In this document: piece after piece, positions 1 through 5,866 of the stretch | Layout of the letters: each line of letters begins with the position of its first letter | Position numbering within the stretch: the first letter of the stretch is position 1 | Assembly (NCBI GenBank): GCA_035480575.1 | Contig: DATIHR010000031.1 | Span: forward strand, 1-11,595 | Source: PMNU01 sp035480575 | Lineage (GTDB): Bacteria; Patescibacteriota; Saccharimonadia; Saccharimonadales; UBA4665 | Direction of reading: 5' to 3' | DNA: 11,595 bases | The notes under the pieces: generated by a model | Told to the model about the DNA's origin: nothing | The model's database searches: none | Seen by the model: only the letters and a program-made list of their open reading frames with translations | Made by a program: the position numbers and the translations under genes

Positions 1-420
1 GCATGGCCAATCTACTGCCGGGAATACTCGTGTGCAGACATTGCATACTCCGCCCGCAAGGAACGAAGGTATATTAATTAGATTCTGTTTCGGTCTTTTT
101 ATCTATTTTCCGGCTCCGCTACGGCTAGAGTCACCTGGACGAGTAGCATACCGAGCGCTCAGCAAAGTGGTAAGACCCACATGTATACCGTTTACTGTTG
201 CCAGCCCCACCACAAAACCCGCAGCCGTAGTTCGGTACTCAGCAGCCACCCGATTGCTGGAAAGGTGCTTGGACGGAATCAAGCAAAAAGTGCGCCCCGG
301 AATATTCCCAAAGAAAAAAGGGAGGGGCCGACCGGAACGCTAGTGGAGGGAGTTCTTTTTGCGCCGGCCAAGTACCTTGGAAGCAGTCGAGTGGATGATG
401 CGTACCGAGAGTATTTCTTG
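1..420. other. Gene-free stretch with no recognised gene or RNA
   Basis: I find no supported gene here. Several frames are open by chance on both strands, none resembles a known protein, and none has a ribosome binding site. I looked for RNase P RNA, tmRNA, SRP RNA, a cobalamin riboswitch and tRNA signatures on both strands without a convincing match. The most protein-like stretch is a minus-strand frame running from 339 down to a TAG at 103-105. It has no ATG, but a GTG at 247-249 would give about 48 residues with one hydrophobic segment (around GFVVGLATVNGIHVGLTT). It could be a small membrane peptide, the decayed end of a gene, or chance. A short hairpin, GCTTG 267-271 with CAAGC 280-284, is also present. 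Confidence 0.4.
103..249 (-). CDS. Doubtful small ORF, 48 aa, one hydrophobic segment
   Basis: The frame is open from 339 to the TAG at 103-105. The only plausible initiator is GTG at 247-249. The predicted peptide has one hydrophobic stretch followed by a polar tail rich in Arg, Ser and Gly. No Shine-Dalgarno or -10-like hexamer precedes the GTG. Other frames are equally open here, so openness alone is weak evidence. I do not recognise the peptide. It is listed only because nothing else explains this part of the gene-free stretch. Confidence 0.12.
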   Translation of the reverse strand: MAAEYRTTAAGFVVGLATVNGIHVGLTTLLSARYATRPGDSSRSGAGK

Positions 421-505
421 GTTACTTCTTTTGCAGTCAAAAGAAGTAACATTAGGAAAACCGGCGGAGCCGATAGTATGGGTGATGAAAGAAAAAGGAA
501 GGACT
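421..505 (+). repeat. Dispersed repeat copy A: 13-bp perfect hairpin plus 55-bp module
   Basis: A perfect inverted repeat, GTTACTTCTTTTG (421-433) and CAAAAGAAGTAAC (438-450), encloses the loop CAGT. It is followed by a 55-bp module (451-505) ending in GGTGATGAAAGAAA, two variable bases and then GGAAGGACT. The same arrangement recurs on the opposite strand at 11516-11595, without gaps: by my hand count about 40 of 55 module bases match, including 23 of the last 25. There is no T-tract after the hairpin, so it is not a standard intrinsic terminator. The module ends 13 bases before the cobO-like start codon. In one frame both copies read open through a shared VMKE.GRT peptide, but I regard that as a by-product of DNA conservation. 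Confidence 0.75.
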
Positions 506-510
506 ATACT
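505..510 (+). promoter_or_regulatory. Probable -10 element of cobO-like gene
   Basis: TATACT lies eight bases before the ATG at 519. The purine-rich AAGGAAGG at 495-502 is about 16 bases from the ATG, too far for normal Shine-Dalgarno pairing, so initiation may be leaderless. No good -35 is visible. The hexamer overlaps the right arm (506-513) of an 8-bp inverted repeat, GATAGTAT at 472-479 and ATACTATC at 506-513, which could be an operator or chance. Confidence 0.4.
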
Positions 511-518
511 ATCAACAC

Positions 519-1088
519 ATGGCCTTCGAAGATTACAAAACAAAAAAATCAGTAGTCATCGTCTACACCGGCGACAGCAAAGGCAAAACCAGCGCCAGCC
601 TCGGCCTTATGGTCCGCGCCCTCGGCAACCGCTGGAACGTAGCCTTCATTCAATTCATCAAGCACTGGGGCGTAGGCGAACACGTATTTATCCGAGATAT
701 CGAACCACTCTTTGCCGACCAACTGTACTTTTACAAAGGTGGCAAAGGGTTCTATAACGCCGGGGAACTAAGCGCGGATTTCGTAACACCAGAGCAGCAC
801 AAAGCAGCTGCCCAGGAAACATACGCCGAAGCGCTGAAGCGCGCCCAAAGCGGCACGTATGACCTGGTTATTTGCGACGAGCTCAGCAACGCCGTGCACG
901 ACGGTTTGCTTACAAAAGCGCAGCTCAAAAAACTTATTTTGTCGCGGGCGCCAAACACCAGCCTATGTATTACCGGCCGTAACTTCCCGAAGGACCTACT
1001 AAACTCAGTAGATATCGCGACCGACATGCATAAAATAAAGCATCATTTCGACGATAAATTTCTAGCCAATAAGGGCATAGACTTCTAG
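519..1088 (+). CDS. cobO: Corrinoid adenosyltransferase, CobO/CobA/BtuR family
   Basis: The family transfers the 5'-deoxyadenosyl group of ATP to cob(I)alamin or cob(I)yrinic acid a,c-diamide in the cytoplasm. The 189-residue product has the family's modified P-loop at residues 16-25 (YTGDSKGKTS), a QFIK...GE segment at 45-54, a Walker B-like LVICDE at 116-121, and a C-terminal stretch HKIKHHFDD...KGIDF at 171-189 resembling the usual KHPFD...QKGIDY ending. Length is normal for the family. No other cobalamin gene lies in the window, and CPR bacteria generally lack B12 synthesis, so it may activate salvaged corrinoid or have drifted to another nucleotide-dependent role. The P-loop reads GDSKGKT where BtuR has GxGKGKT. 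The start is ATG 519, just after the repeat element; no cobalamin riboswitch was recognised upstream. Confidence 0.85.
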   Translation: MAFEDYKTKKSVVIVYTGDSKGKTSASLGLMVRALGNRWNVAFIQFIKHWGVGEHVFIRDIEPLFADQLYFYKGGKGFYNAGELSADFVTPEQHKAAAQETYAEALKRAQSGTYDLVICDELSNAVHDGLLTKAQLKKLILSRAPNTSLCITGRNFPKDLLNSVDIATDMHKIKHHFDDKFLANKGIDF

Positions 1089-1119
1089 GGGTTCTAGACT
1101 TGACGTAGTGATAAAAACA

Positions 1120-1149
1120 TTGCTCCTGCATTGGGCGCGATGCTATATA
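1120..1149 (+). promoter_or_regulatory. Probable promoter of PafA/Dop-like gene
   Basis: TTGCTC (1120-1125) and TATATA (1144-1149) are separated by 18 bases. The hexamer sits six bases before ATG 1156, so transcription is predicted to begin at or next to the start codon. There is no Shine-Dalgarno sequence in the bases before that ATG. Confidence 0.45.
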
Positions 1150-1155
1150 TGAATC

Positions 1156-2685
1156 ATGGAAGGTCACTTGGTTCGTCCGTATGATTTCCTAACAGGCGGG
1201 CCAGTCCCTGGCCGAATACAGGGTTGGGAAGGCGAGTACGACATACAGTTCCCCGGCGAAAAAACTATTGTCGGTGGCGAAATTGTAATTGCTCGCAAAG
1301 ATAGCCTGTTATTACGAACGACAGCGTTCAAGCGAGCCGGCATTATCACCTTTCATCACGGTATTAATCACTGGCTTACAAATGGTGGCAACTTTCACCT
1401 GGACGTCGGGCTAGTGGAAAGCTCGTCTGGCGAGTTGATTACGCCGAGCGAAATGGCCGCCAACAAGGTTGGTACAACCCGTAGAATTGGCGCATTAACG
1501 GCGACTGTTAAAGGGGCGGAAGCCCACCTGCACGCCGGCACGACCATTGGTACATCGACGCGATCGACGGGATTTCACGATAACTCGATGCTACCTTACA
1601 CAGTGGCAGATAACGCTCGGGGCATTATGCCCCGCTTACTAGATTCTTTCGATGCAACCCGCATTGCAAGCTGGGGCGGCAGGGTCGGAACGCATGGCTT
1701 CGAGCTCAGTCAAAAAGCTCGCAGCATTGGCGAACCTACCACCTATGCGGTAGGCAGTCGGACAGCCGAAGGCAGCAAACCAATGGGCTGGATAAAAATG
1801 GGGGATTTCGACGTTTTTGGCGGCAGTGACCGGGACCGATGGGCACGTTCAGAACGGCGTGTGGTGGACCCGCTTTTTTCAAGAGTGGCGACATTTATTA
1901 GCGCCTGTACCGATTCGCTTATGCTACGCCTTATTGAGCACCGACGTACATTGCCGCGGAAGATGCCACTCGGCAAGCTCATGCTACAAGATCCGCTCAG
2001 TAACTTGCATGAGGTGAGCACCGACATAACCCTTAAAAAAATATATCCAACTATCGACAAAAACTATACCGTCACCGCGCTTAACCTGCAGGAGCTATAC
2101 AACGATTACTTTAACCAAATCGCAACAGAAGTAGAGCTGCCGGCAGATGAGCTTGAAGGAATCGTGCTACACAGAAAAGTCTACGACCGCCTAGGCAAAC
2201 TCGACATGCCGAATGGCGGCCTAGAGAGCGCGATAGGTTGGGTAGACTGGGTTGCCCACTTTGCCTTCTTGCGAAGACGCATACCACCAAAAGACATACG
2301 CGCGTCAAACGCCGAGGCCGTGCAGCGCAGTATAGTATGGGACACCGTACAGCCTGAGGGACCAGCCATGACGTACTGGAATTACTTATATGATACGGGC
2401 CAAGCACCCGACCCATTAGGCGACGATCTGATTACGTACATGCAAAAGTACCCATCGCCGCACACCAGAGCAGCCGTACGGGGTAACCTGGTTCGTAACC
2501 ACTCGACCCGAGGACGTCTGCAGGCAGTAGACTGGAAAGCGATAAAAATAGACGACGAGGTACATATACTGCATCCGTACCAAACTGAGTTGTCTCCTAC
2601 GAGTTCAGGACAACTAACGCCGAGGCACCCGTTGCCAAAAATACCAACAGCGAAACACATCAAAAACCCCACCCTTAACGTATAA
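1156..2685 (+). CDS. PafA/Dop (Pup ligase/deamidase) superfamily protein
   Basis: This 509-residue protein belongs to the glutamine-synthetase-like family whose known members attach Pup to lysines (PafA) or deamidate and remove it (Dop). Landmarks in family order: GWEGEYDI at 23-30 matches the GIETEYGI metal-binding strand; HLDVG at 81-85 carries the candidate catalytic Asp83; GELITPSE at 92-99 resembles PEYATPE; FHDN at 140-143 matches the CHEN/THEN motif; LHEVSTDIT at 284-292 matches IREVSHDIT; ALNLQELY at 308-315 matches ALDIQREY; GWVDWV at 361-366 matches EIDWV; PHTRAAVRG at 435-443 matches TDTRAYFRG. The strongly conserved GDxNMSE segment is not recognisable. About 22 residues precede the usual N-terminus, and a Pro/Thr-rich tail follows about residue 475. 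No Pup-like ORF, proteasome subunit or Mpa gene is visible here. Family membership is firm; substrate and direction of reaction are unknown. Confidence 0.85.
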   Translation: MEGHLVRPYDFLTGGPVPGRIQGWEGEYDIQFPGEKTIVGGEIVIARKDSLLLRTTAFKRAGIITFHHGINHWLTNGGNFHLDVGLVESSSGELITPSEMAANKVGTTRRIGALTATVKGAEAHLHAGTTIGTSTRSTGFHDNSMLPYTVADNARGIMPRLLDSFDATRIASWGGRVGTHGFELSQKARSIGEPTTYAVGSRTAEGSKPMGWIKMGDFDVFGGSDRDRWARSERRVVDPLFSRVATFISACTDSLMLRLIEHRRTLPRKMPLGKLMLQDPLSNLHEVSTDITLKKIYPTIDKNYTVTALNLQELYNDYFNQIATEVELPADELEGIVLHRKVYDRLGKLDMPNGGLESAIGWVDWVAHFAFLRRRIPPKDIRASNAEAVQRSIVWDTVQPEGPAMTYWNYLYDTGQAPDPLGDDLITYMQKYPSPHTRAAVRGNLVRNHSTRGRLQAVDWKAIKIDDEVHILHPYQTELSPTSSGQLTPRHPLPKIPTAKHIKNPTLNV

Positions 2686-2767
2686 ATCGTGGCCCATGCG
2701 CTACAAAAAACAAATAATACCATTGCCCATGTGGCGGAGGCAGGGTAGGCTTTTGTATATGCCACTC

Positions 2768-3280
2768 ATGCTTTATTTAATGGTCGGCTACCCTGGGTCC
2801 GGCAAAACAACCACTGCGCGTTTGCTTGCCGAGGCCACCGGTGCGGTGCATCTGTCTTCTGACGCCCTCCGTCTCGAGCTGTTTCCACACCCTACATTCA
2901 CCGAAGACGAGCACCAGGCGGTATATACCGAGCTAAACCAGCGCACCGAGCAGCTCCTAAAAAATGGCGCCAGCGTCGTGTACGACGCCAACCTAAACCG
3001 GCGCCTGCACCGCACCGAAAAATACGAACTCGCGGCTCAGGCAGGGGCTCGGCCGGTGGTTATATGGATGCAGACACCACTTGACCTGTCTAAAACCCGG
3101 GCGGTTATTCGGGGCCATTCGCACCTAGTGCCGCGCGACGAGACATTCGAAAGCATGTTCGACCGCGTAGCGCGCACCATAGAACCGCCCGCGCCTAATG
3201 AGCCTGTATACAAACTAGATGGCAAGCACGTAACCGCTGCTAGCGTAAAAACGCTGCTTGCTCATATACAACCGCTATGA
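2768..3280 (+). CDS. Small P-loop ATPase/kinase (AAA_33 type)
   Basis: The 170-residue product has a Walker A motif at residues 7-15 (GYPGSGKTT), an acidic SSDALR segment at 30-35 where such kinases bind substrate, VVYDAN at 70-75, and Arg-rich residues around 111-123 (R111, R115, R123) suggesting a lid. This matches the zeta-toxin/polynucleotide-kinase-like family that phosphorylates small molecules or nucleic-acid ends; the substrate cannot be read from sequence. The start is uncertain: ATG 2768 places the P-loop at the usual distance from the N-terminus, while in-frame ATGs at 2759 and 2696 would add 3 and 24 residues. No clear Shine-Dalgarno precedes any of them. The stop overlaps the start of the nuclease gene by four bases, so the two are probably translationally coupled. 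Confidence 0.75.
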   Translation: MLYLMVGYPGSGKTTTARLLAEATGAVHLSSDALRLELFPHPTFTEDEHQAVYTELNQRTEQLLKNGASVVYDANLNRRLHRTEKYELAAQAGARPVVIWMQTPLDLSKTRAVIRGHSHLVPRDETFESMFDRVARTIEPPAPNEPVYKLDGKHVTAASVKTLLAHIQPL

Positions 3281-3852
3281 CCAGACGGACCCAACGCAAA
3301 TTAGTATCGCTTATTATTGCCGCTTGTTTCTTACTGGTGGCCATTGGCCAACAGCACGGCTGGTTTGGAGCGGTCAAACAAACTGCTGTACAAAACCAGC
3401 CAGGCTTATACACCGTAACCCGCTTTGTTGACGGCGACACCATAGCCGTCGATATGCACGGCCACGACGAAACCATTCGCATGATAGGCGTAGACACGCC
3501 CGAAACGCACAAGCCAGACGCACCGGTACAATGTTATGGCCCGGCCGCCAGTAGCTACGTCAAACATTTGATCGGCACCAGCCAGGTACGATTAGAGGCA
3601 GACCCCGAAAGCACCAACCGCGACCGTTACCAGCGCTTACTGCGGTACGTATATTTACCGGATGGTAGACTCGTCGAGCTAGAGTCAATTAAAAATGGCT
3701 ATGGCTTTGCCTATACGCAGTTTCCGTTTACAAAATCAGACCAATTTGTAGCCGCCCAGCAAGCCGCAAAAACGCAGGTAAAAGGGCTGTGGACCAACTG
3801 TCAGCCATTCCAACTTAATAATGGCCGTTGGCAAACCGAAGACGCAGTTTAG
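3277..3852 (+). CDS. Membrane-anchored or secreted SNase-type nuclease
   Basis: This is a thermonuclease-like (staphylococcal nuclease fold) enzyme expected to cut DNA and RNA with Ca2+ outside the cytoplasm. Residues 1-9 are basic and 10-24 hydrophobic, giving a signal peptide or anchor. The catalytic set is intact: VDGDT at 51-55 (D54), IRMIGVDTPET at 67-77 (R68, D73, T74, E76) and DRYQRLLRY at 116-124 (R120), corresponding to staphylococcal nuclease D21, R35, D40, T41, E43 and R87. C86 and C175 could form a disulfide. The start ATG is inside the kinase stop (ATGA overlap), with no Shine-Dalgarno. The TAG stop overlaps the convergent glycosyltransferase stop by four bases. In a host-attached CPR cell it could liberate nucleotides from external DNA; that role is inference. 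Confidence 0.88.
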   Translation: MTRRTQRKLVSLIIAACFLLVAIGQQHGWFGAVKQTAVQNQPGLYTVTRFVDGDTIAVDMHGHDETIRMIGVDTPETHKPDAPVQCYGPAASSYVKHLIGTSQVRLEADPESTNRDRYQRLLRYVYLPDGRLVELESIKNGYGFAYTQFPFTKSDQFVAAQQAAKTQVKGLWTNCQPFQLNNGRWQTEDAV

Positions 3853-4706
3853 ACCGATTCCGATACCGGACTTACCCGCGCAGTCGTCTCATTCCAAAGC
3901 GCATAGCGGACCGAGCAACGACCCGTCGCCGGATTATATCCCCGGTACAAAAAATAGATGGGTATATAGAGACACGAAACAAACAGAGCGACACGGCTCA
4001 TGTAGCGGGCTGATGGCCGCCCATGAGCAACGTACACATGCGGATTAGACCATACGTACTGCAGAAACTGCTGTGGGCCTGACGCAGCCTGCCGTGGTGA
4101 GATACTGGCCTTGAGCGCCGGCGTAAACACTATACGCTGATTACGCTGCGACATATGGATGGCGAGATCTTGATCTTCGTGGAAACGCCGTTCATGGCAT
4201 ACCTGCTGGCGCACGGCACGCCAAGCACTGCGCCTGATAGCCATATTGACGCCATACAAAAAAAACTCGCCACTTTGCTGCATACGTGTGCTCAGATACT
4301 GCCGTACCTTTAAGTCAACAGTATCAAAAGCCTGCGACAAGCCAACGTCACGATAGTGTACAGCGCCAGAGGCAGCGTCGAGCGAACTATCGCGAAATAA
4401 TGTTTGAATCGTTTCTATCCAGTCCGAGGCAACGATACTGTCGCCGTCTATACGGCCAATAACCTGGCCCCGGGCCGCATTAAAGCCGGCATCGCGCGCG
4501 TACATAACACCTTGGCGTGGCTCGTGAACAATCGTCACAAACGGGTAACGGTGGGCGATAGCTACCGTCGAATCGGTAGAGTTATTGTCAACAACAATAA
4601 CCTCAAACGGCCGTACTGTTTGGCAGGCAATTGCCTCCAGACATGCCGCAATGTGCTGTTCTTCGTTGTAAGCGGGAATGACCACGCTTACGCTTACTTC
4701 TTGCAT
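3849..4706 (-). CDS. GT2-family glycosyltransferase
   Basis: The 285-residue product begins with the GT-A nucleotide-sugar fold: VSVVIPAYNEE at 6-16, VIVVDNNSTDST at 36-47, and the metal-binding DGD at 87-89 (inside GRIDGDS). An FHEDQDLA segment at 175-182 carries the acidic residues typical of the acceptor or catalytic site. A hydrophobic stretch at about 238-254 suggests membrane association. Such enzymes build cell-surface polysaccharide or glycolipid; donor and acceptor cannot be inferred. It is divergent from the glycoside hydrolase gene, with only 17 bp between start codons, and convergent with the nuclease, sharing four bases of stop codon. ATG 4704-4706 is the natural start because the fold's first strand follows immediately. 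Confidence 0.85.
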   Translation of the reverse strand: MQEVSVSVVIPAYNEEQHIAACLEAIACQTVRPFEVIVVDNNSTDSTVAIAHRYPFVTIVHEPRQGVMYARDAGFNAARGQVIGRIDGDSIVASDWIETIQTLFRDSSLDAASGAVHYRDVGLSQAFDTVDLKVRQYLSTRMQQSGEFFLYGVNMAIRRSAWRAVRQQVCHERRFHEDQDLAIHMSQRNQRIVFTPALKASISPRQAASGPQQFLQYVWSNPHVYVAHGRPSARYMSRVALFVSCLYIPIYFLYRGYNPATGRCSVRYALWNETTARVSPVSESV

Positions 4707-4710
4707 CGTA

Positions 4711-4719
4711 TATAGTGTA
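4711..4719. promoter_or_regulatory. Overlapping divergent -10 elements
   Basis: On the plus strand TATAGT (4711-4716) lies seven bases before ATG 4724. On the minus strand TACACT (4719-4714) lies seven bases before the ATG at 4706-4704. The two hexamers overlap in a 17-bp gap, so each -35 region would fall inside the other gene. Neither start has a Shine-Dalgarno sequence. Clear -35 hexamers were not found. Confidence 0.4.
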
Positions 4720-4723
4720 GCGT

Positions 4724-5866
4724 ATGATGCAGAAACTCGCCCAGCGAGCGCTACGTTTTATCCAGCAATACTTACGAAAAAGCAAATGGTGCCAGGCAGG
4801 AGCCATCGCAATGGCCGTGTTACTCCTGTGGGTAGGCGCTTTGTACGGCATTGCCCAGTGGTACATATATACCTCTAAAGACAAACCGTTAAAGTTGGGG
4901 GCCTCGTTTATACCCGCCTACGCCGAAAGCCTGGGGCTCAACCCGCAAGAAACAATGGATGCACTTATTAATGAGGTTGGAGTACGGCACTTTCGCCTAG
5001 TAAGCTACTGGGATCAGCTGGAACCTACCCAGGGCCACTACGATTTTAGCCTGCTAGACTGGCAGTTTAAAAAAGCCGAGCAAGCCGGGGCGCACATTAC
5101 GCTATCGCTCGGCCTGCGGCAACCACGCTGGCCAGAATGTCATGTGCCCGAGTGGGCCAAGGGCTGGCCGGCATACGCACCAAACGCCAGTACACGGCAA
5201 ATGCAACCAAACCTAGAAGCCTTTATGACCGCAGTCGTTGAACGCTATAAAAACTCATCTGCACTCGATAGCTACCAAGTAGAGAACGAATTTTTCCTAA
5301 AAGGCTTTGGGGAATGCGAGGGTATACCGGGAGTGTTTGCACGCGAACGCCTGGTGCGCGAGTACGACTTAGTAAAACGACTCGATGGCCACCATGCAGT
5401 TATTGTTAACCGCAGCAACAACGCCCTCGGCTGGCCTGTAGGCGCGCCCACCCCCGATGAGTTTGGTATATCTATTTACAAACGAGTATGGGACGCACAA
5501 ATAACCAAGCGCTACCTGGAATACCCATTCCCAGCTTGGTTTTACGCCAGTGTGGCTGGCTGGCAAAAAATAGTAACCGGACGCGACATGATGATCCACG
5601 AGCTACAGGCAGAGGCCTGGGGGCCACATGGCCAAAGCCTTAACCAAATAAGTCTTGAGGAAGCCAATAAATCGTTTAACGCCCAGCGGTTTACCGGCCG
5701 TGTCGCTTTTGGCGAAGGTACTGGCATGCGCGAAATATATTTGTGGGGCGCCGAATATTGGTACTACCGCCTGGTTCGCCAGCATGACCGCAGCGTATGG
5801 GACGCCGCCCGCGAGGCATTTAGCGAGGCCAACACCAAAGAAGCACCGCCTGTACCGGAATTTTAA
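4724..5866 (+). CDS. Membrane-anchored glycoside hydrolase-like protein (clan GH-A type)
   Basis: The 380-residue product has a basic N-terminus, a transmembrane anchor at about 26-46, then a predicted TIM barrel facing outside. Features are SYWDQLEP at 94-101 (the typical W..lEp..G.yDf opening), the acid/base motif VENEF at 186-190 (E189), a strand-7 candidate nucleophile in HELQAEAW at 292-299 (E297 or E293), and YLWGAEYWYY at 339-348. These resemble cellulase- or galactosidase-like enzymes of clan GH-A; I cannot assign a numbered GH family. It should act on extracellular glycans, possibly host or self envelope sugars. Start ATG 4724 (or 4727) lies just after the divergent promoter. The stop shares TTAA with the convergent reductase gene, leaving no room for a terminator. 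Confidence 0.75.
   Translation: MMQKLAQRALRFIQQYLRKSKWCQAGAIAMAVLLLWVGALYGIAQWYIYTSKDKPLKLGASFIPAYAESLGLNPQETMDALINEVGVRHFRLVSYWDQLEPTQGHYDFSLLDWQFKKAEQAGAHITLSLGLRQPRWPECHVPEWAKGWPAYAPNASTRQMQPNLEAFMTAVVERYKNSSALDSYQVENEFFLKGFGECEGIPGVFARERLVREYDLVKRLDGHHAVIVNRSNNALGWPVGAPTPDEFGISIYKRVWDAQITKRYLEYPFPAWFYASVAGWQKIVTGRDMMIHELQAEAWGPHGQSLNQISLEEANKSFNAQRFTGRVAFGEGTGMREIYLWGAEYWYYRLVRQHDRSVWDAAREAFSEANTKEAPPVPEF

Noticed and set aside
60..130. Weak resemblance on the minus strand to the 3' end of RNase P RNA (an ACAGAA downstream of an AGATA)
   Set aside because: The other invariant segments, such as GGAAAGT and AGGGTGAAA, are absent from the surrounding 500 bases.
195..215. CCAGCCCCACCA resembling a tRNA or tmRNA acceptor end
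   Set aside because: No T-loop TTCRA precedes it, and no matching GGGGCTG 5' strand is found at a suitable distance.
264..420. Possible cobalamin riboswitch upstream of the cobO-like gene
   Set aside because: A GGTG and a GGATGA-like string occur, but no B12 box and no ordered conserved core could be traced.
421..450. Hairpin read as an intrinsic terminator
   Set aside because: No T-tract follows on either strand beyond the stem itself, and it is part of a longer repeated unit.
340..757. Overlapping long frames around the repeat and the start of the cobO-like gene
   Set aside because: They are shadows or run through the repeat; no family resemblance and no initiation signals.
1084..1098. 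Hairpin TCTAG/CTAGA at the end of the cobO-like gene as a terminator
   Set aside because: The stem is only five base pairs, includes the stop codon, and has no T-tract.
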